A stretch of DNA of 22,604 nucleotides, taken from positions 1-22,604 of the forward strand of contig CAKVHI010000008.1 of NCBI GenBank assembly GCA_934747965.1, given 5' to 3'. Numbering within the stretch: position 1 is the first letter of the stretch; each line of letters begins with the position of its first letter. This DNA comes from an uncultured Clostridia bacterium (GTDB lineage: Bacteria > Bacillota > Clostridia > Christensenellales > UBA1242). Positions 7,511-14,837 of this stretch are shown one piece after another. The translations under genes were made by a program, and so were the position numbers. Under the pieces are notes generated by a model that saw only the letters and a list, made by a program, of their open reading frames with translations, had not been told where the DNA came from and searched no databases.

Positions 7511-7544
7511 TGTTAAAATAAATTATTTTTAATTGGAGGAAAAT

Positions 7545-7916
7545 ATGGCTCGTATTGCTGGAATAGATTTGCCAAAAGAAAAAAGAATTGAAATTGGACT
7601 AACTTATATTTATGGTATTGGCAGAAATCAAGCAACCAAAATTTGTAAAGAAACAGGAATCAACCCAGATATCAGGGTTAAAGATTTAAGCGAAGAAGAT
7701 CAAGCAAAAATTCGTGCTTATATTGATAAAAACCTAGTTGTTGAAGGTGATTTAAGAAGAGATGTTGCATTAAACATCAAACGCCTTACAGAAATTGGAT
7801 GCTACAGAGGGGTTCGTCATAGAAAAGGTATAACTTTAAGAGGACAAAGAACTCATTCAAATGCAAGAACTGCTCGAGGAATGAGCAAGAAGAATGCAGG
7901 AAAAAATAAAAAGTAA
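7545..7916 (+). CDS. rpsM: 30S ribosomal protein S13
   Basis: Small-subunit head protein contacting tRNA and forming bridges to the large subunit. The 123-residue product starts MARIAGIDLPKEKRIEIGLTY and carries the C-terminal RGQRTHSNARTARG block and a basic tail. I chose the ATG at 7545 because GGAGG (7535-7539) lies just upstream; an in-frame TTG at 7533 would place that site inside the gene. First gene of the alpha operon group rpsM-rpsK-rpsD-rpoA-rplQ. Confidence 0.97.
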   Translation: MARIAGIDLPKEKRIEIGLTYIYGIGRNQATKICKETGINPDIRVKDLSEEDQAKIRAYIDKNLVVEGDLRRDVALNIKRLTEIGCYRGVRHRKGITLRGQRTHSNARTARGMSKKNAGKNKK

Positions 7917-7935
7917 AATTTTAAGGAGATAAAAA

Positions 7936-8334
7936 ATGGCTGGTGTTAAAAACAATGCTAAAACTAGAAAAAGAAAATTAACTAAAGGTGTTACAAAAGG
8001 TTGTGCACATATTCAATCATCAAACAATAACACCATAGTTACAATTACAGATGAACAAGGTAATGCAATTTCTTGGTCAAGTGCAGGGGCCCTTGGTTTT
8101 AGAGGCTCAAGAAAAAATACACCTTTTGCTGCTGGTCAAGCTGCAGAAACTGCTGCTAAACAAGCAAAAGAACTTGGTATTGAAAGTGTTGAAGTTTATG
8201 TTAAAGGTCCGGGTAACGGAAGAGAATCTGCTATTAGAGCACTTCAAACTGCCGAACTTAACATCACAAAAATTCAAGATGTTTCACCTATTGCACACAA
8301 TGGTTGCAGACCACCAAAAAAGAGAAGAGTATAA
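7936..8334 (+). CDS. rpsK: 30S ribosomal protein S11
   Basis: Small-subunit platform protein next to the E-site mRNA. The 132-residue product shows AHIQSSNNNTIVTITDEQGN, the GFRGSRKNTPFAAGQAAE block, and the C-terminal HNGCRPPKKRRV end, all diagnostic for S11. Its ribosome binding site is AAGGAGA. Follows rpsM after 19 bases. Confidence 0.98.
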   Translation: MAGVKNNAKTRKRKLTKGVTKGCAHIQSSNNNTIVTITDEQGNAISWSSAGALGFRGSRKNTPFAAGQAAETAAKQAKELGIESVEVYVKGPGNGRESAIRALQTAELNITKIQDVSPIAHNGCRPPKKRRV

Positions 8335-8351
8335 TAAAGGAGTAAAAAAAT

Positions 8352-8978
8352 ATGGCTAGATATACAGATGCCGATTGTCGTTTATGCAGAAGAGAAGGTT
8401 GTAAACTTTTCTTGAAAGGCGACAGATGCGTAACAAAGAAATGTTCTATAGAGCGCCGTCCAACTGTTCCCGGAGTACATGGAAATAATCCAAGCAGAAA
8501 AAAACCTAGTGAATATCAAATGCAACTTCGTGAAAAACAAAAAGTTAAACGAGCTTATGGCGTTTTAGAAAAACAATTCAGAAAATATTATGATGAAGCA
8601 GAAAGACAAAAAGGAATTACTGGCGAAAATATGTTGTCACTTCTTGAAAGAAGATTGGATAATGTTGTTTATCGTTTAGGATTTGCCGCTTCAAGAGATC
8701 AAGCAAGACAAATGGTTTCTCATTCATTGTTTACTTTAAATGGGAAAAAAGCAAATATACCAAGTATGCAAGTTAAAGTAGGAGATGTTATTGCTGTTAA
8801 AGAAAACAAGAAAAACTCTGAGTTATTTAAAGAACTTAAAGATGTTAAACTTGTTACACCAAAATGGCTTGAAACAGACCTTGAAAAATTGACTGGTAAG
8901 GTTGTTGCTCTTCCACAAAGAGATGATATTGATTTGACAATTAAAGAAAGCTTAATTATTGAATTATATTCTAAGTAA
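8352..8978 (+). CDS. rpsD: 30S ribosomal protein S4, zinc-binding form
   Basis: Primary 16S rRNA-binding assembly protein. The 208-residue product has N-terminal zinc ligands C9, C12, C26 and C31, spaced exactly as in the zinc-binding S4 of Thermus. It also has the S4 RNA-binding domain (LERRLDNVVYRLGFAASRDQARQMVSHSLFTLNGKK, about residues 97-132). Its place between rpsK and rpoA is the Clostridia/Proteobacteria arrangement; in Bacillus rpsD lies apart. An AAAGGAG ribosome binding site precedes it. Confidence 0.98.
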   Translation: MARYTDADCRLCRREGCKLFLKGDRCVTKKCSIERRPTVPGVHGNNPSRKKPSEYQMQLREKQKVKRAYGVLEKQFRKYYDEAERQKGITGENMLSLLERRLDNVVYRLGFAASRDQARQMVSHSLFTLNGKKANIPSMQVKVGDVIAVKENKKNSELFKELKDVKLVTPKWLETDLEKLTGKVVALPQRDDIDLTIKESLIIELYSK

Positions 8979-9007
8979 TTAACAATTTAAAGGAGTTTAT
9001 ATAATAT

Positions 9008-9961
9008 ATGATGGAAATTGAAAAACCAAAAATTACTTGTGAAGAATCTGATAATGGGACTTTTGCAAGATTTGTTGTTGAACCATTAGATCGTGGTTTT
9101 GGGCTTACTATAGGCAATGCTTTAAGAAGAACACTTCTTGGTGCTCTTCCTGGTGCTGCACCTATCGCAATCAGAATTAACGGTGTTCAACACGAATTTT
9201 CAACAATCGAAGGCGTTGCTGAAGATGTTATTGATATTGTTTTAAACATTAAATGTTTGGCAGTAAAAACAACCAATTTAGATAAAGATTTCAAAACTGT
9301 TTTAAGAATTAATAAATATAATGCAGGCGAAGTTACCGCTGCAGACATTGAACCAAATGACCAAGTTGAAATTTTAAATCCAGAACTTCATATTGCAACT
9401 TTAGATGATGGTGCAAAATTTGAAATGGAAATTATTGTTGGTCGTGGCAGAGGATATGTTTGTGCTGACGATAATAAAGATGAAACTCAACCTATTGGAT
9501 ATATTGCGGTTGATTCTATATTTTCACCTGTAAAAAAAGTTAATTATAAAGTTGAAGGTGCAAGAGTTGGTCAAAACATGAATTATGATAAATTAATTCT
9601 TGAGGTTGAAACTAACGGAACACTTTCTGCTAGAGAAGTTGTAAGTTTGAGTGCTAAAATAATTCAAGATCATACAAACTTGTTTGTTGAACTTGTTGAA
9701 AGCATGAAAGATTTAACAATTCTTCAAGCTAGAGAAGATGAAAAACAACATAAAGTTTTAGAAATGACAATCGAAGATATGGATTTGAGTGTTAGAAGTT
9801 ATAATTGTTTGAAAAGAGCAAATATCAACACAGTTAGCGACTTAACAAAAAAATCTAAAGATGATATGTTAAAAGTAAGAAATTTAGGCTTAAAATCACT
9901 TGAAGAAGTTATCAAAAAACTTGAAAGTTTGGGCTTGGGTTTCAGAAATGATGAAGAATAA
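9008..9961 (+). CDS. rpoA: DNA-directed RNA polymerase subunit alpha
   Basis: Dimerises to nucleate RNA polymerase assembly and contacts UP elements and activators. The 317-residue product has the alpha N-terminal domain (GFGLTIGNALRRTLLGALPG near residues 31-50; HEFSTIEGVAEDV) and the C-terminal DNA-binding domain from about residue 253, including DLSVRSYNCLKRANI with the DNA-contacting Arg and VRNLGLKSLEEV. Two adjacent ATGs (9008, 9011) could start it; AAAGGAG at 8989-8995 fits either, so the N-terminal Met-Met is uncertain by one residue. Confidence 0.98.
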   Translation: MMEIEKPKITCEESDNGTFARFVVEPLDRGFGLTIGNALRRTLLGALPGAAPIAIRINGVQHEFSTIEGVAEDVIDIVLNIKCLAVKTTNLDKDFKTVLRINKYNAGEVTAADIEPNDQVEILNPELHIATLDDGAKFEMEIIVGRGRGYVCADDNKDETQPIGYIAVDSIFSPVKKVNYKVEGARVGQNMNYDKLILEVETNGTLSAREVVSLSAKIIQDHTNLFVELVESMKDLTILQAREDEKQHKVLEMTIEDMDLSVRSYNCLKRANINTVSDLTKKSKDDMLKVRNLGLKSLEEVIKKLESLGLGFRNDEE

Positions 9962-9979
9962 TAAGGAGAAAATAGTAAG

Positions 9980-10495
9980 ATGGCACAAATCAAAAAATTA
10001 GGTCTTCCTACAAAAGAAAGAAAAGCTTTACTTCGTGGTCAAGCATCAAGTTTGCTTTGGCACGGAAAGTTAGAAACAACATTGCCTCAAGCAAAAAGTG
10101 TTAAAAGTTATGCTGAAAAAGTTTTAACTCTTGCAATCAACACTTATGAAGATACTATAAAAACTACAAAAACTGTTACTAACAATAAAGGCGAAAAAGT
10201 TTCTAAAGAAGTTATTGTTGATGGTCCAAAAAAATTGGCTGCTCGCAGAAAAATCATGACTTTGATTTATGATATTCCTGAAACAAAACTAGAAAAAGAA
10301 AGCAAATCTGCTTACAAAGAAAGAACCAAAGATGTTAAACATCCATTAGTTGAAAAAATATTTAATGTTTTAGCACCAAAATACGATGCTAGAAGTAAAG
10401 AAATTGGTCAAAAAGGTGGTTACACAAAAATTTATAAACTTGGAAAACGCCTTGGCGATAATGCAGAAATGGCTAGACTTGAATTAATTAAATAG
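9980..10495 (+). CDS. rplQ: 50S ribosomal protein L17, long variant
   Basis: Large-subunit protein near the exit tunnel. The conserved core is clear: KLGLPTKERKALLRGQASSLL at the start, RRKIMTLIYD in the middle, and GGYTKIYKLGKRLGDNAEMARLELI at the end. The product has 171 residues against about 115-130 in most bacteria. The extra length comes from segments near residues 57-83 (YEDTIKTTKTVTNNKGEKVS...) and 98-121. I recall similar long L17 forms in some Clostridia. Last gene of the alpha operon; a strong terminator follows. Confidence 0.95.
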   Translation: MAQIKKLGLPTKERKALLRGQASSLLWHGKLETTLPQAKSVKSYAEKVLTLAINTYEDTIKTTKTVTNNKGEKVSKEVIVDGPKKLAARRKIMTLIYDIPETKLEKESKSAYKERTKDVKHPLVEKIFNVLAPKYDARSKEIGQKGGYTKIYKLGKRLGDNAEMARLELIK

Positions 10496-10508
10496 TCAAA
10501 CAAAATTA

Positions 10509-10540
10509 GTGTGAAAATCGTATGATTTTGCACTTTTTTT
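10509..10540 (+). terminator. Intrinsic terminator after rplQ
   Basis: GTGTGAAAATC (10509-10519) pairs with GATTTTGCAC (10524-10533), with one G-U pair and one bulge around a GTAT loop, followed by seven T's (10534-10540). It closes the ribosomal supercluster. Confidence 0.9.
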
Positions 10541-10612
10541 ATTAATTTAATTTTGCTTTTGTGGGAATAATTAATATTTAATTTACGAGTTTTCGCTTTT
10601 AATTTAAAACAT

Positions 10613-10641
10613 TTGATATTATTTTTTAGTTGTGGTATAAT
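10613..10641 (+). promoter_or_regulatory. SigA-type promoter for the der operon
   Basis: TTGATA (10613-10618), 17-base spacer, TATAAT (10636-10641) with an extended -10 TGG at 10633-10635. The predicted start, about 10648, falls on the first base of the GAGGTG ribosome binding site, giving a leader of only about 9 bases. The promoter rules out in-frame starts upstream of the ATG at 10657. Confidence 0.85.
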
Positions 10642-10656
10642 TTTTACGAGGTGTTT

Positions 10657-11985
10657 ATGAAAAAACCTATTGTTGCTATTGTGGGCAGACCTAATGTGGG
10701 CAAAAGCACATTTTTTAACAAAATTGCGGGTCGAAGAATAAGTATAATAAAAGATGAACCGGGTGTTACTCGTGATCGTATTTATGCCGATTGTGTTTGG
10801 CTTGACAATAGTTTTACCATGATTGACACTGGGGGAATTGATTTAAAGAATAACAGTGAAGTGCAAAAGAATATTATGATGCAAAGCCAAATTGCTATTA
10901 ATATTGCAGATGTTATTTTATTTTTCGTTGACGGAAAAGAAGGTTTAACAAATCAAGATCATGAAGTTGCAGATTTTTTAAGAAAAACAAAGAAACCTGT
11001 AATTTTGGTTGTTAATAAACTTGATAATAATGAAATCGAAAAAAGTTTCGAGTTTTATGAATTAAATTTGGGCGAACCATTCGCAATTTCTAGTGAGCAA
11101 AGTAAGGGTCTTGGCGATTTGTTGGATGAAGTTGTAAAAAATTTTAAAAACATATCAAAAACAAGTGATGAAGATGAAAATAAAATCAAAATTGCTATTG
11201 TGGGGAAACCTAATGCTGGTAAAAGTAGTTTAACAAACAAACTTTTGGGAGAAGAACGCGTTGTTGTTAGTGCTGTTGCAGGAACAACAAGAGATGCGAT
11301 AGACACTCCGTTTAGTTATAATAACAAAGATTATATTTTGATTGACACTGCAGGAATAAGAAGAAAACGAGGGATTGAACTTGACTCTGTAGAAGAATAT
11401 AGCGTTATTAGAAGTTTAGAGGCTATTAAAAGGGCGGATATTTGTATTTTAGTTATAGATTGCAGTGAGCCGCTAAGTGAACAAGACATAAGAATTGCAG
11501 GTTTTATTCATGAAGAAAAGAAACCAAGTTTAATTGTTATGAATAAGTGGGATTTGATTGAAAAAGATGACAAAACCATGAACGAATTTAACAAAAATCT
11601 TGATAAAGATTTAAGTTTTATGAGTTACTTTGAAAGTTTGTATATTTCAGCTAAAACTGGTCAGAGGGTTGTTAATATTATGCCAAAAATTGAAGAAATT
11701 TTGGAACATAACAATCACAGAATTGCAACAAGTTTGTTGAATGAAATAATTGGAGATGCTGTAAGAATGACAGAACCACCAATTTATAATGGCAAAAAAC
11801 TAAAAATATATTACTCAAGTCAAACGGGTGTAAATCCACCAACATTCACTTTTAAAGTTAACGATAAAAAGCATTTACATTATTCTTATGCAAGATATTT
11901 AGAAAATACAATACGCAGAAATATTAATTTTAAAGGCACTCCGATAGAATTAATTTTCAAGAATAAAGTTGAAGAGGATCTATGA
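10657..11985 (+). CDS. der: Ribosome biogenesis GTPase Der (EngA)
   Basis: Double GTPase required for 50S subunit maturation. The 442-residue product has two G domains in tandem. The first has GRPNVGKS at 10-17, DTGG at 57-60 and NKLD at 120-123. The second has GKPNAGKS at 183-190, DTAG at 230-233, NKWD at 296-299 and SAK at 331-333. A C-terminal KH-like domain spans about 355-440. I chose the ATG at 10657, with GAGGTG upstream; an in-frame TTG at 10630 lies within the promoter. The stop overlaps the plsY start (ATGA), a pairing seen in many Firmicutes. Confidence 0.97.
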   Translation: MKKPIVAIVGRPNVGKSTFFNKIAGRRISIIKDEPGVTRDRIYADCVWLDNSFTMIDTGGIDLKNNSEVQKNIMMQSQIAINIADVILFFVDGKEGLTNQDHEVADFLRKTKKPVILVVNKLDNNEIEKSFEFYELNLGEPFAISSEQSKGLGDLLDEVVKNFKNISKTSDEDENKIKIAIVGKPNAGKSSLTNKLLGEERVVVSAVAGTTRDAIDTPFSYNNKDYILIDTAGIRRKRGIELDSVEEYSVIRSLEAIKRADICILVIDCSEPLSEQDIRIAGFIHEEKKPSLIVMNKWDLIEKDDKTMNEFNKNLDKDLSFMSYFESLYISAKTGQRVVNIMPKIEEILEHNNHRIATSLLNEIIGDAVRMTEPPIYNGKKLKIYYSSQTGVNPPTFTFKVNDKKHLHYSYARYLENTIRRNINFKGTPIELIFKNKVEEDL

Positions 11986-12614
11986 TAGAAAAAATTTTGA
12001 TATTTGCAAGTTTCATTATTATTGGCTATTTAATAGGCAATATAAGTTTTGCACGAATTTTAAGTAAAGGACTTCACAAAGACATCACAACATTAGGCTC
12101 CGGAAATCCAGGCACCATGAATATGGCAAGAAATTTTGGATTCGGAATTGGATTATTAAATTTGGTTTTAGATATTCTAAAGGCTATAATTCCGTGTTTG
12201 TGTGCCTATTTTGTTGCAAAAACATATTTTTCGGAATTGACTAATATTTTGGTTTACACAACGGGTCTTTCTGTTGTGCTAGGAAATATGTTTCCAGTGT
12301 TTTACAAATTTAAAGGTGGGAAAGGTATTGCAGTAACTTTAGGTTTATTTGCAGTGTTGTATCCACTATGGTTTGCAGGCTCGTTAGTGTTTGGGTTTTT
12401 GATGCTGTTAATAACAAAAATCGGAAGTTTAACTTCTCTTACAATAGTTTTAGGACTAAGCATTGTTGGTGTTATTTTTAGCACTCATTTTGTTGAAATT
12501 ATACTAATATGTGTTCTTTATGCATTGATTTTGTTTGCTCACAGAACAAATTTAGTAAAATTGTTTACTGGGAAAGAAAGTAAGACTATTCTGTTTAAAA
12601 AGAAGGAAAAATAA
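11982..12614 (+). CDS. plsY: Glycerol-3-phosphate acyltransferase PlsY
   Basis: Membrane enzyme transferring an acyl group from acyl-phosphate to glycerol-3-phosphate, the first step of phospholipid synthesis in most Gram-positives. The 210-residue product has multiple membrane segments and the family motifs: GSGNPGTMNMARNFG near residue 42 (the common form is GSGNPGATN), and FKGGKGIAVTLG near residue 110. A basic tail ends the protein. It overlaps der by 4 bases and lgt by 1 base, so translation is coupled. Confidence 0.95.
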   Translation: MIEKILIFASFIIIGYLIGNISFARILSKGLHKDITTLGSGNPGTMNMARNFGFGIGLLNLVLDILKAIIPCLCAYFVAKTYFSELTNILVYTTGLSVVLGNMFPVFYKFKGGKGIAVTLGLFAVLYPLWFAGSLVFGFLMLLITKIGSLTSLTIVLGLSIVGVIFSTHFVEIILICVLYALILFAHRTNLVKLFTGKESKTILFKKKEK

Positions 12615-13393
12615 TGAATTATTTAAGTGTAGGTTTTAATCTTTTTGGCTTGCATATAAGTGTGTATGGAATTTTGATGGCAGTAGGTTTTGCTTGTGCA
12701 TTTTTTGTTGCTAGTGCACTTTTCAAAAAATCAGGAGAGTTTTCAAAAGATATAACTTTAGATTTGTTGTTAATTATATTCCCTTTGTCAATTATAGGGG
12801 CAAGAATTTACTATTGTGTTTTTTCTTCTGAAAGTTATTCTTTTGTTGAATTTTTGCAAGTTTGGAATGGAGGGCTTGCGATTTATGGCGGAATAATTGG
12901 TGGATTTTTGGGTGTATTGATTTATGCTATAATAAAAAAAATAAACATACTAAAACTTACCGATGTTATAAGCGTTGGTTTAATTCTTGCCCAAGGCATC
13001 GGCAGAATAGGTTGCTACTTTGGTGGCTGTTGCTACGGAATTGAAGTTACAAATCCATCTCTTTGCTGGTTTCCATTTTCAGTTTTAATTGATGGTCAAT
13101 GGCATTTAGCAACATTCTTTTATGAAGCAATTTGGAACTTTTTAGGGTTTATTTTATTGTTTTTGGTCTATAATAAAACAAAGCAAAAAGGCTTAACGAC
13201 GGGTTTGTATTTATTATATTACGGACTTGGTAGGTGTGTGATAGAAACTTTTAGAGGGGATAGTTTATTTATTGGTTCTATAAAAGTTTCGCAATTATTA
13301 AGTATAATTTTAATGCTTGTTGGAATTGGCCTTATTGTTTATTCTATAATTATAAGCAAAAAGGCAAAAAATGAACAAAAACAGATTTCTTAA
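12614..13393 (+). CDS. lgt: Prolipoprotein diacylglyceryl transferase (Lgt), cysteine-variant subfamily
   Basis: Membrane enzyme transferring diacylglycerol from phosphatidylglycerol to the lipobox Cys of prolipoproteins. The 259-residue, about seven-helix product has GGLAIYGGIIGG at 86-97, the signature region GIGRIGCYFGGCCYG at 128-142, and GRCVIETFRGD at 206-216. By family alignment, Arg131, Arg207 and Glu211 match E. coli R143, R239 and E243. The positions of the important E. coli N146 and E151 are Cys134 and Cys139. I recall this GC..GCCYG form from other Clostridia. Diacylglyceryl transfer is likely but not certain. Confidence 0.88.
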   Translation: MNYLSVGFNLFGLHISVYGILMAVGFACAFFVASALFKKSGEFSKDITLDLLLIIFPLSIIGARIYYCVFSSESYSFVEFLQVWNGGLAIYGGIIGGFLGVLIYAIIKKINILKLTDVISVGLILAQGIGRIGCYFGGCCYGIEVTNPSLCWFPFSVLIDGQWHLATFFYEAIWNFLGFILLFLVYNKTKQKGLTTGLYLLYYGLGRCVIETFRGDSLFIGSIKVSQLLSIILMLVGIGLIVYSIIISKKAKNEQKQIS

Positions 13394-13862
13394 TCTTTTA
13401 TTTTTTATTTTAAATGGCGCTAATTTAATTTTTATAGTTTTAAATTTTATTTATGGATTTTTAAACCTATATTATGTTTTGGCGCTGTTTTTGTTTTTAA
13501 ATTCAATTTATTTGTTTTTAAAATTTGTGGCTTATTATAGTGATAGCAGTTTATTTTTTGGTGTGATGTTCTTTTTTTGTGGTGTTTTTTTATTGCTAAC
13601 ACCTAAATTTGACTTATCCTTTATGCAGTTATCTAGTTTAATATTTCTCTCTTTCACACTTGCATGTTTGTTTATTTCAATCTTTTTCAATAGCATATAT
13701 TTTCTTTATACTTTCATCAGCAATTTTTTGATATTTTTCCCTATAAATTTTTATAGTTTTCATTTAATTGACCTAAATTTATTGTTTATTTTTGTTTCTA
13801 GTTGTGTTATAATAAATGTGATTTTATATTTAATATTAATAAAAAGTGTTAGAAGGACTTGA
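13371..13862 (+). CDS. Unknown polytopic membrane protein, about six helices
   Basis: A 163-residue, extremely hydrophobic protein that I do not recognise. Phe, Leu, Ile and Tyr dominate, and charged residues are nearly confined to the ends (MNKNR at the start, KSVRRT at the end). Likely helices are at about 6-28, 32-54, 60-77, 86-106, 109-128 and 134-157. It starts 23 bases inside lgt in another frame, with a weak AAGG site 6 bases before its ATG. Its last codons overlap the ribosome binding site of the DivIVA-like gene. Position suggests an envelope role; the function is unknown. Confidence 0.75.
   Translation: MNKNRFLNLLFFILNGANLIFIVLNFIYGFLNLYYVLALFLFLNSIYLFLKFVAYYSDSSLFFGVMFFFCGVFLLLTPKFDLSFMQLSSLIFLSFTLACLFISIFFNSIYFLYTFISNFLIFFPINFYSFHLIDLNLLFIFVSSCVIINVILYLILIKSVRRT
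13805..13813 (+). promoter_or_regulatory. Possible extended -10 promoter ahead of the divIVA-like gene
   Basis: TGTTATAAT at 13805-13813 is a perfect extended -10 element inside the end of the membrane-protein gene. No good -35 is found at 16-18 bases, the nearest TTGTTT being 20 bases away. It could give the DivIVA-like gene its own transcript with a leader of about 45 bases. Chance occurrence in AT-rich coding DNA is possible. Confidence 0.3.
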
Positions 13863-13864
13863 TT

Positions 13865-14707
13865 ATGAGCAAATTTAGTATAGAAAAAAAGGGTTATTCA
13901 ATTTCTGAAGTTGATGATTATATTCTTGAAACCGAACTAGAATCTTCACGGGCATTGAAAGATAAGCAAGCTCGGATAGACGAATTAAGACAAGAAAACA
14001 AAAAACTTTTAAAAGAACTTGAAAGTTTAAAGCAAAAAGAAAACAGCATATCTTCAACTCTTATTTTTGCGCAAGAAAAAGCAAAAGAAATTGAAAACAA
14101 TTCTAAAATGAAATATGAGATTGAACTTAAAAATTTAGATGATTTTTATGCAAAATGGCAAGGTTTCTTTGATGAACTTTTAATTAAGTACCCTTTAATG
14201 CAAGATTTTGATAGTAAAAATGTTTTACAACTTTTAAAAAGTGATATAAACAGTTTGCTGAAAAATGAATTTCATGTTCAAATAAAACCAAAGAAGGTTG
14301 ATAATGCTTTTGAAAGTTTGCTTGATAAATTAAAATCTCACAGGACTTCTGTTGTTGAAAAACATACTTTAAAAACAAATAAACAACCCGATAAAGAAAA
14401 AATTATTGAATCTGAAAATGAACTTGAATCTTTAGAAGAGAGTAATAAAATGAATAATATAAAGCCAATTACAAATTTAACATTATCTCAAGAAGAACAT
14501 GATGAGTATGATTCTCTTCTTGATAAATTTTTACATTCAGAGAATAATGTTTCTAAGGGCTATGAAAATAGCATATTAAATAAAGGCAAAAAAGTGAAAA
14601 AGGATAATATTTATCCTCAACCTAATGATAGCGGATTTGATTTGGAACAAGCTTTAAATCCGACCGATGACTTATTAAAAATAATGAAAGGATTTAAGTT
14701 AGATTAG
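13865..14707 (+). CDS. DivIVA-like coiled-coil protein
   Basis: The 280-residue protein has an N-terminus (FSIEKKGYSISEVDDYI, residues 4-20) matching the DivIVA/GpsB membrane-curvature domain pattern, F....GY...EVD.Y. A Glu/Lys-rich coiled coil follows, from about 21 to 95. The rest is acidic and Ser/Asn-rich, with a possible second helical part at 90-160 and low-complexity regions to the end. Proteins of this type recruit partners to poles or septa. The ATG at 13865 has AGAAGG 8 bases upstream; the in-frame TTG at 13859 is too close to that site. Which DivIVA-type function it serves is not determined. Confidence 0.8.
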   Translation: MSKFSIEKKGYSISEVDDYILETELESSRALKDKQARIDELRQENKKLLKELESLKQKENSISSTLIFAQEKAKEIENNSKMKYEIELKNLDDFYAKWQGFFDELLIKYPLMQDFDSKNVLQLLKSDINSLLKNEFHVQIKPKKVDNAFESLLDKLKSHRTSVVEKHTLKTNKQPDKEKIIESENELESLEESNKMNNIKPITNLTLSQEEHDEYDSLLDKFLHSENNVSKGYENSILNKGKKVKKDNIYPQPNDSGFDLEQALNPTDDLLKIMKGFKLD

Positions 14708-14722
14708 GTTAATTTTTAATCA

Positions 14723-14756
14723 AAAAATTTGGAGGTTTTTGTTCCTCCAAATTTTT
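14723..14756. terminator. Strong bidirectional terminator
   Basis: A 13-bp perfect stem pairs AAAAATTTGGAGG (14723-14735) with CCTCCAAATTTTT (14744-14756) around an 8-base loop. The A-tract before the stem gives a T-run on the minus strand and the T-tract after it serves the plus strand. It can therefore end both the divIVA-like operon and the convergent desulfurase-family gene. Confidence 0.9.
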
Positions 14757-14837
14757 ATATTAGTTTAATCTATATAAAAAGATTGTTTTTGTGTCCCTAT
14801 AAATAAATTTTCAAATATGATTAAAAAGGGCAATAGT

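Noticed and set aside
7533..7544. TTG start extending rpsM by four residues
   Set aside because: The GGAGG site would fall inside the coding region, and S13 proteins begin with MARIAG, which is the ATG at 7545.
8051..8359. 102-residue plus-strand ORF overlapping rpsK in another frame
   Set aside because: It is a shadow of the well-conserved S11 gene, has no ribosome binding site of its own and is rich in Leu/Lys as expected of an out-of-frame reading.
10630..10656. Upstream TTG start for der
   Set aside because: It lies within the promoter -10 region, upstream of the predicted transcription start. The family N-terminus (P.VAIVGRPNVGKS) fits the ATG at 10657.
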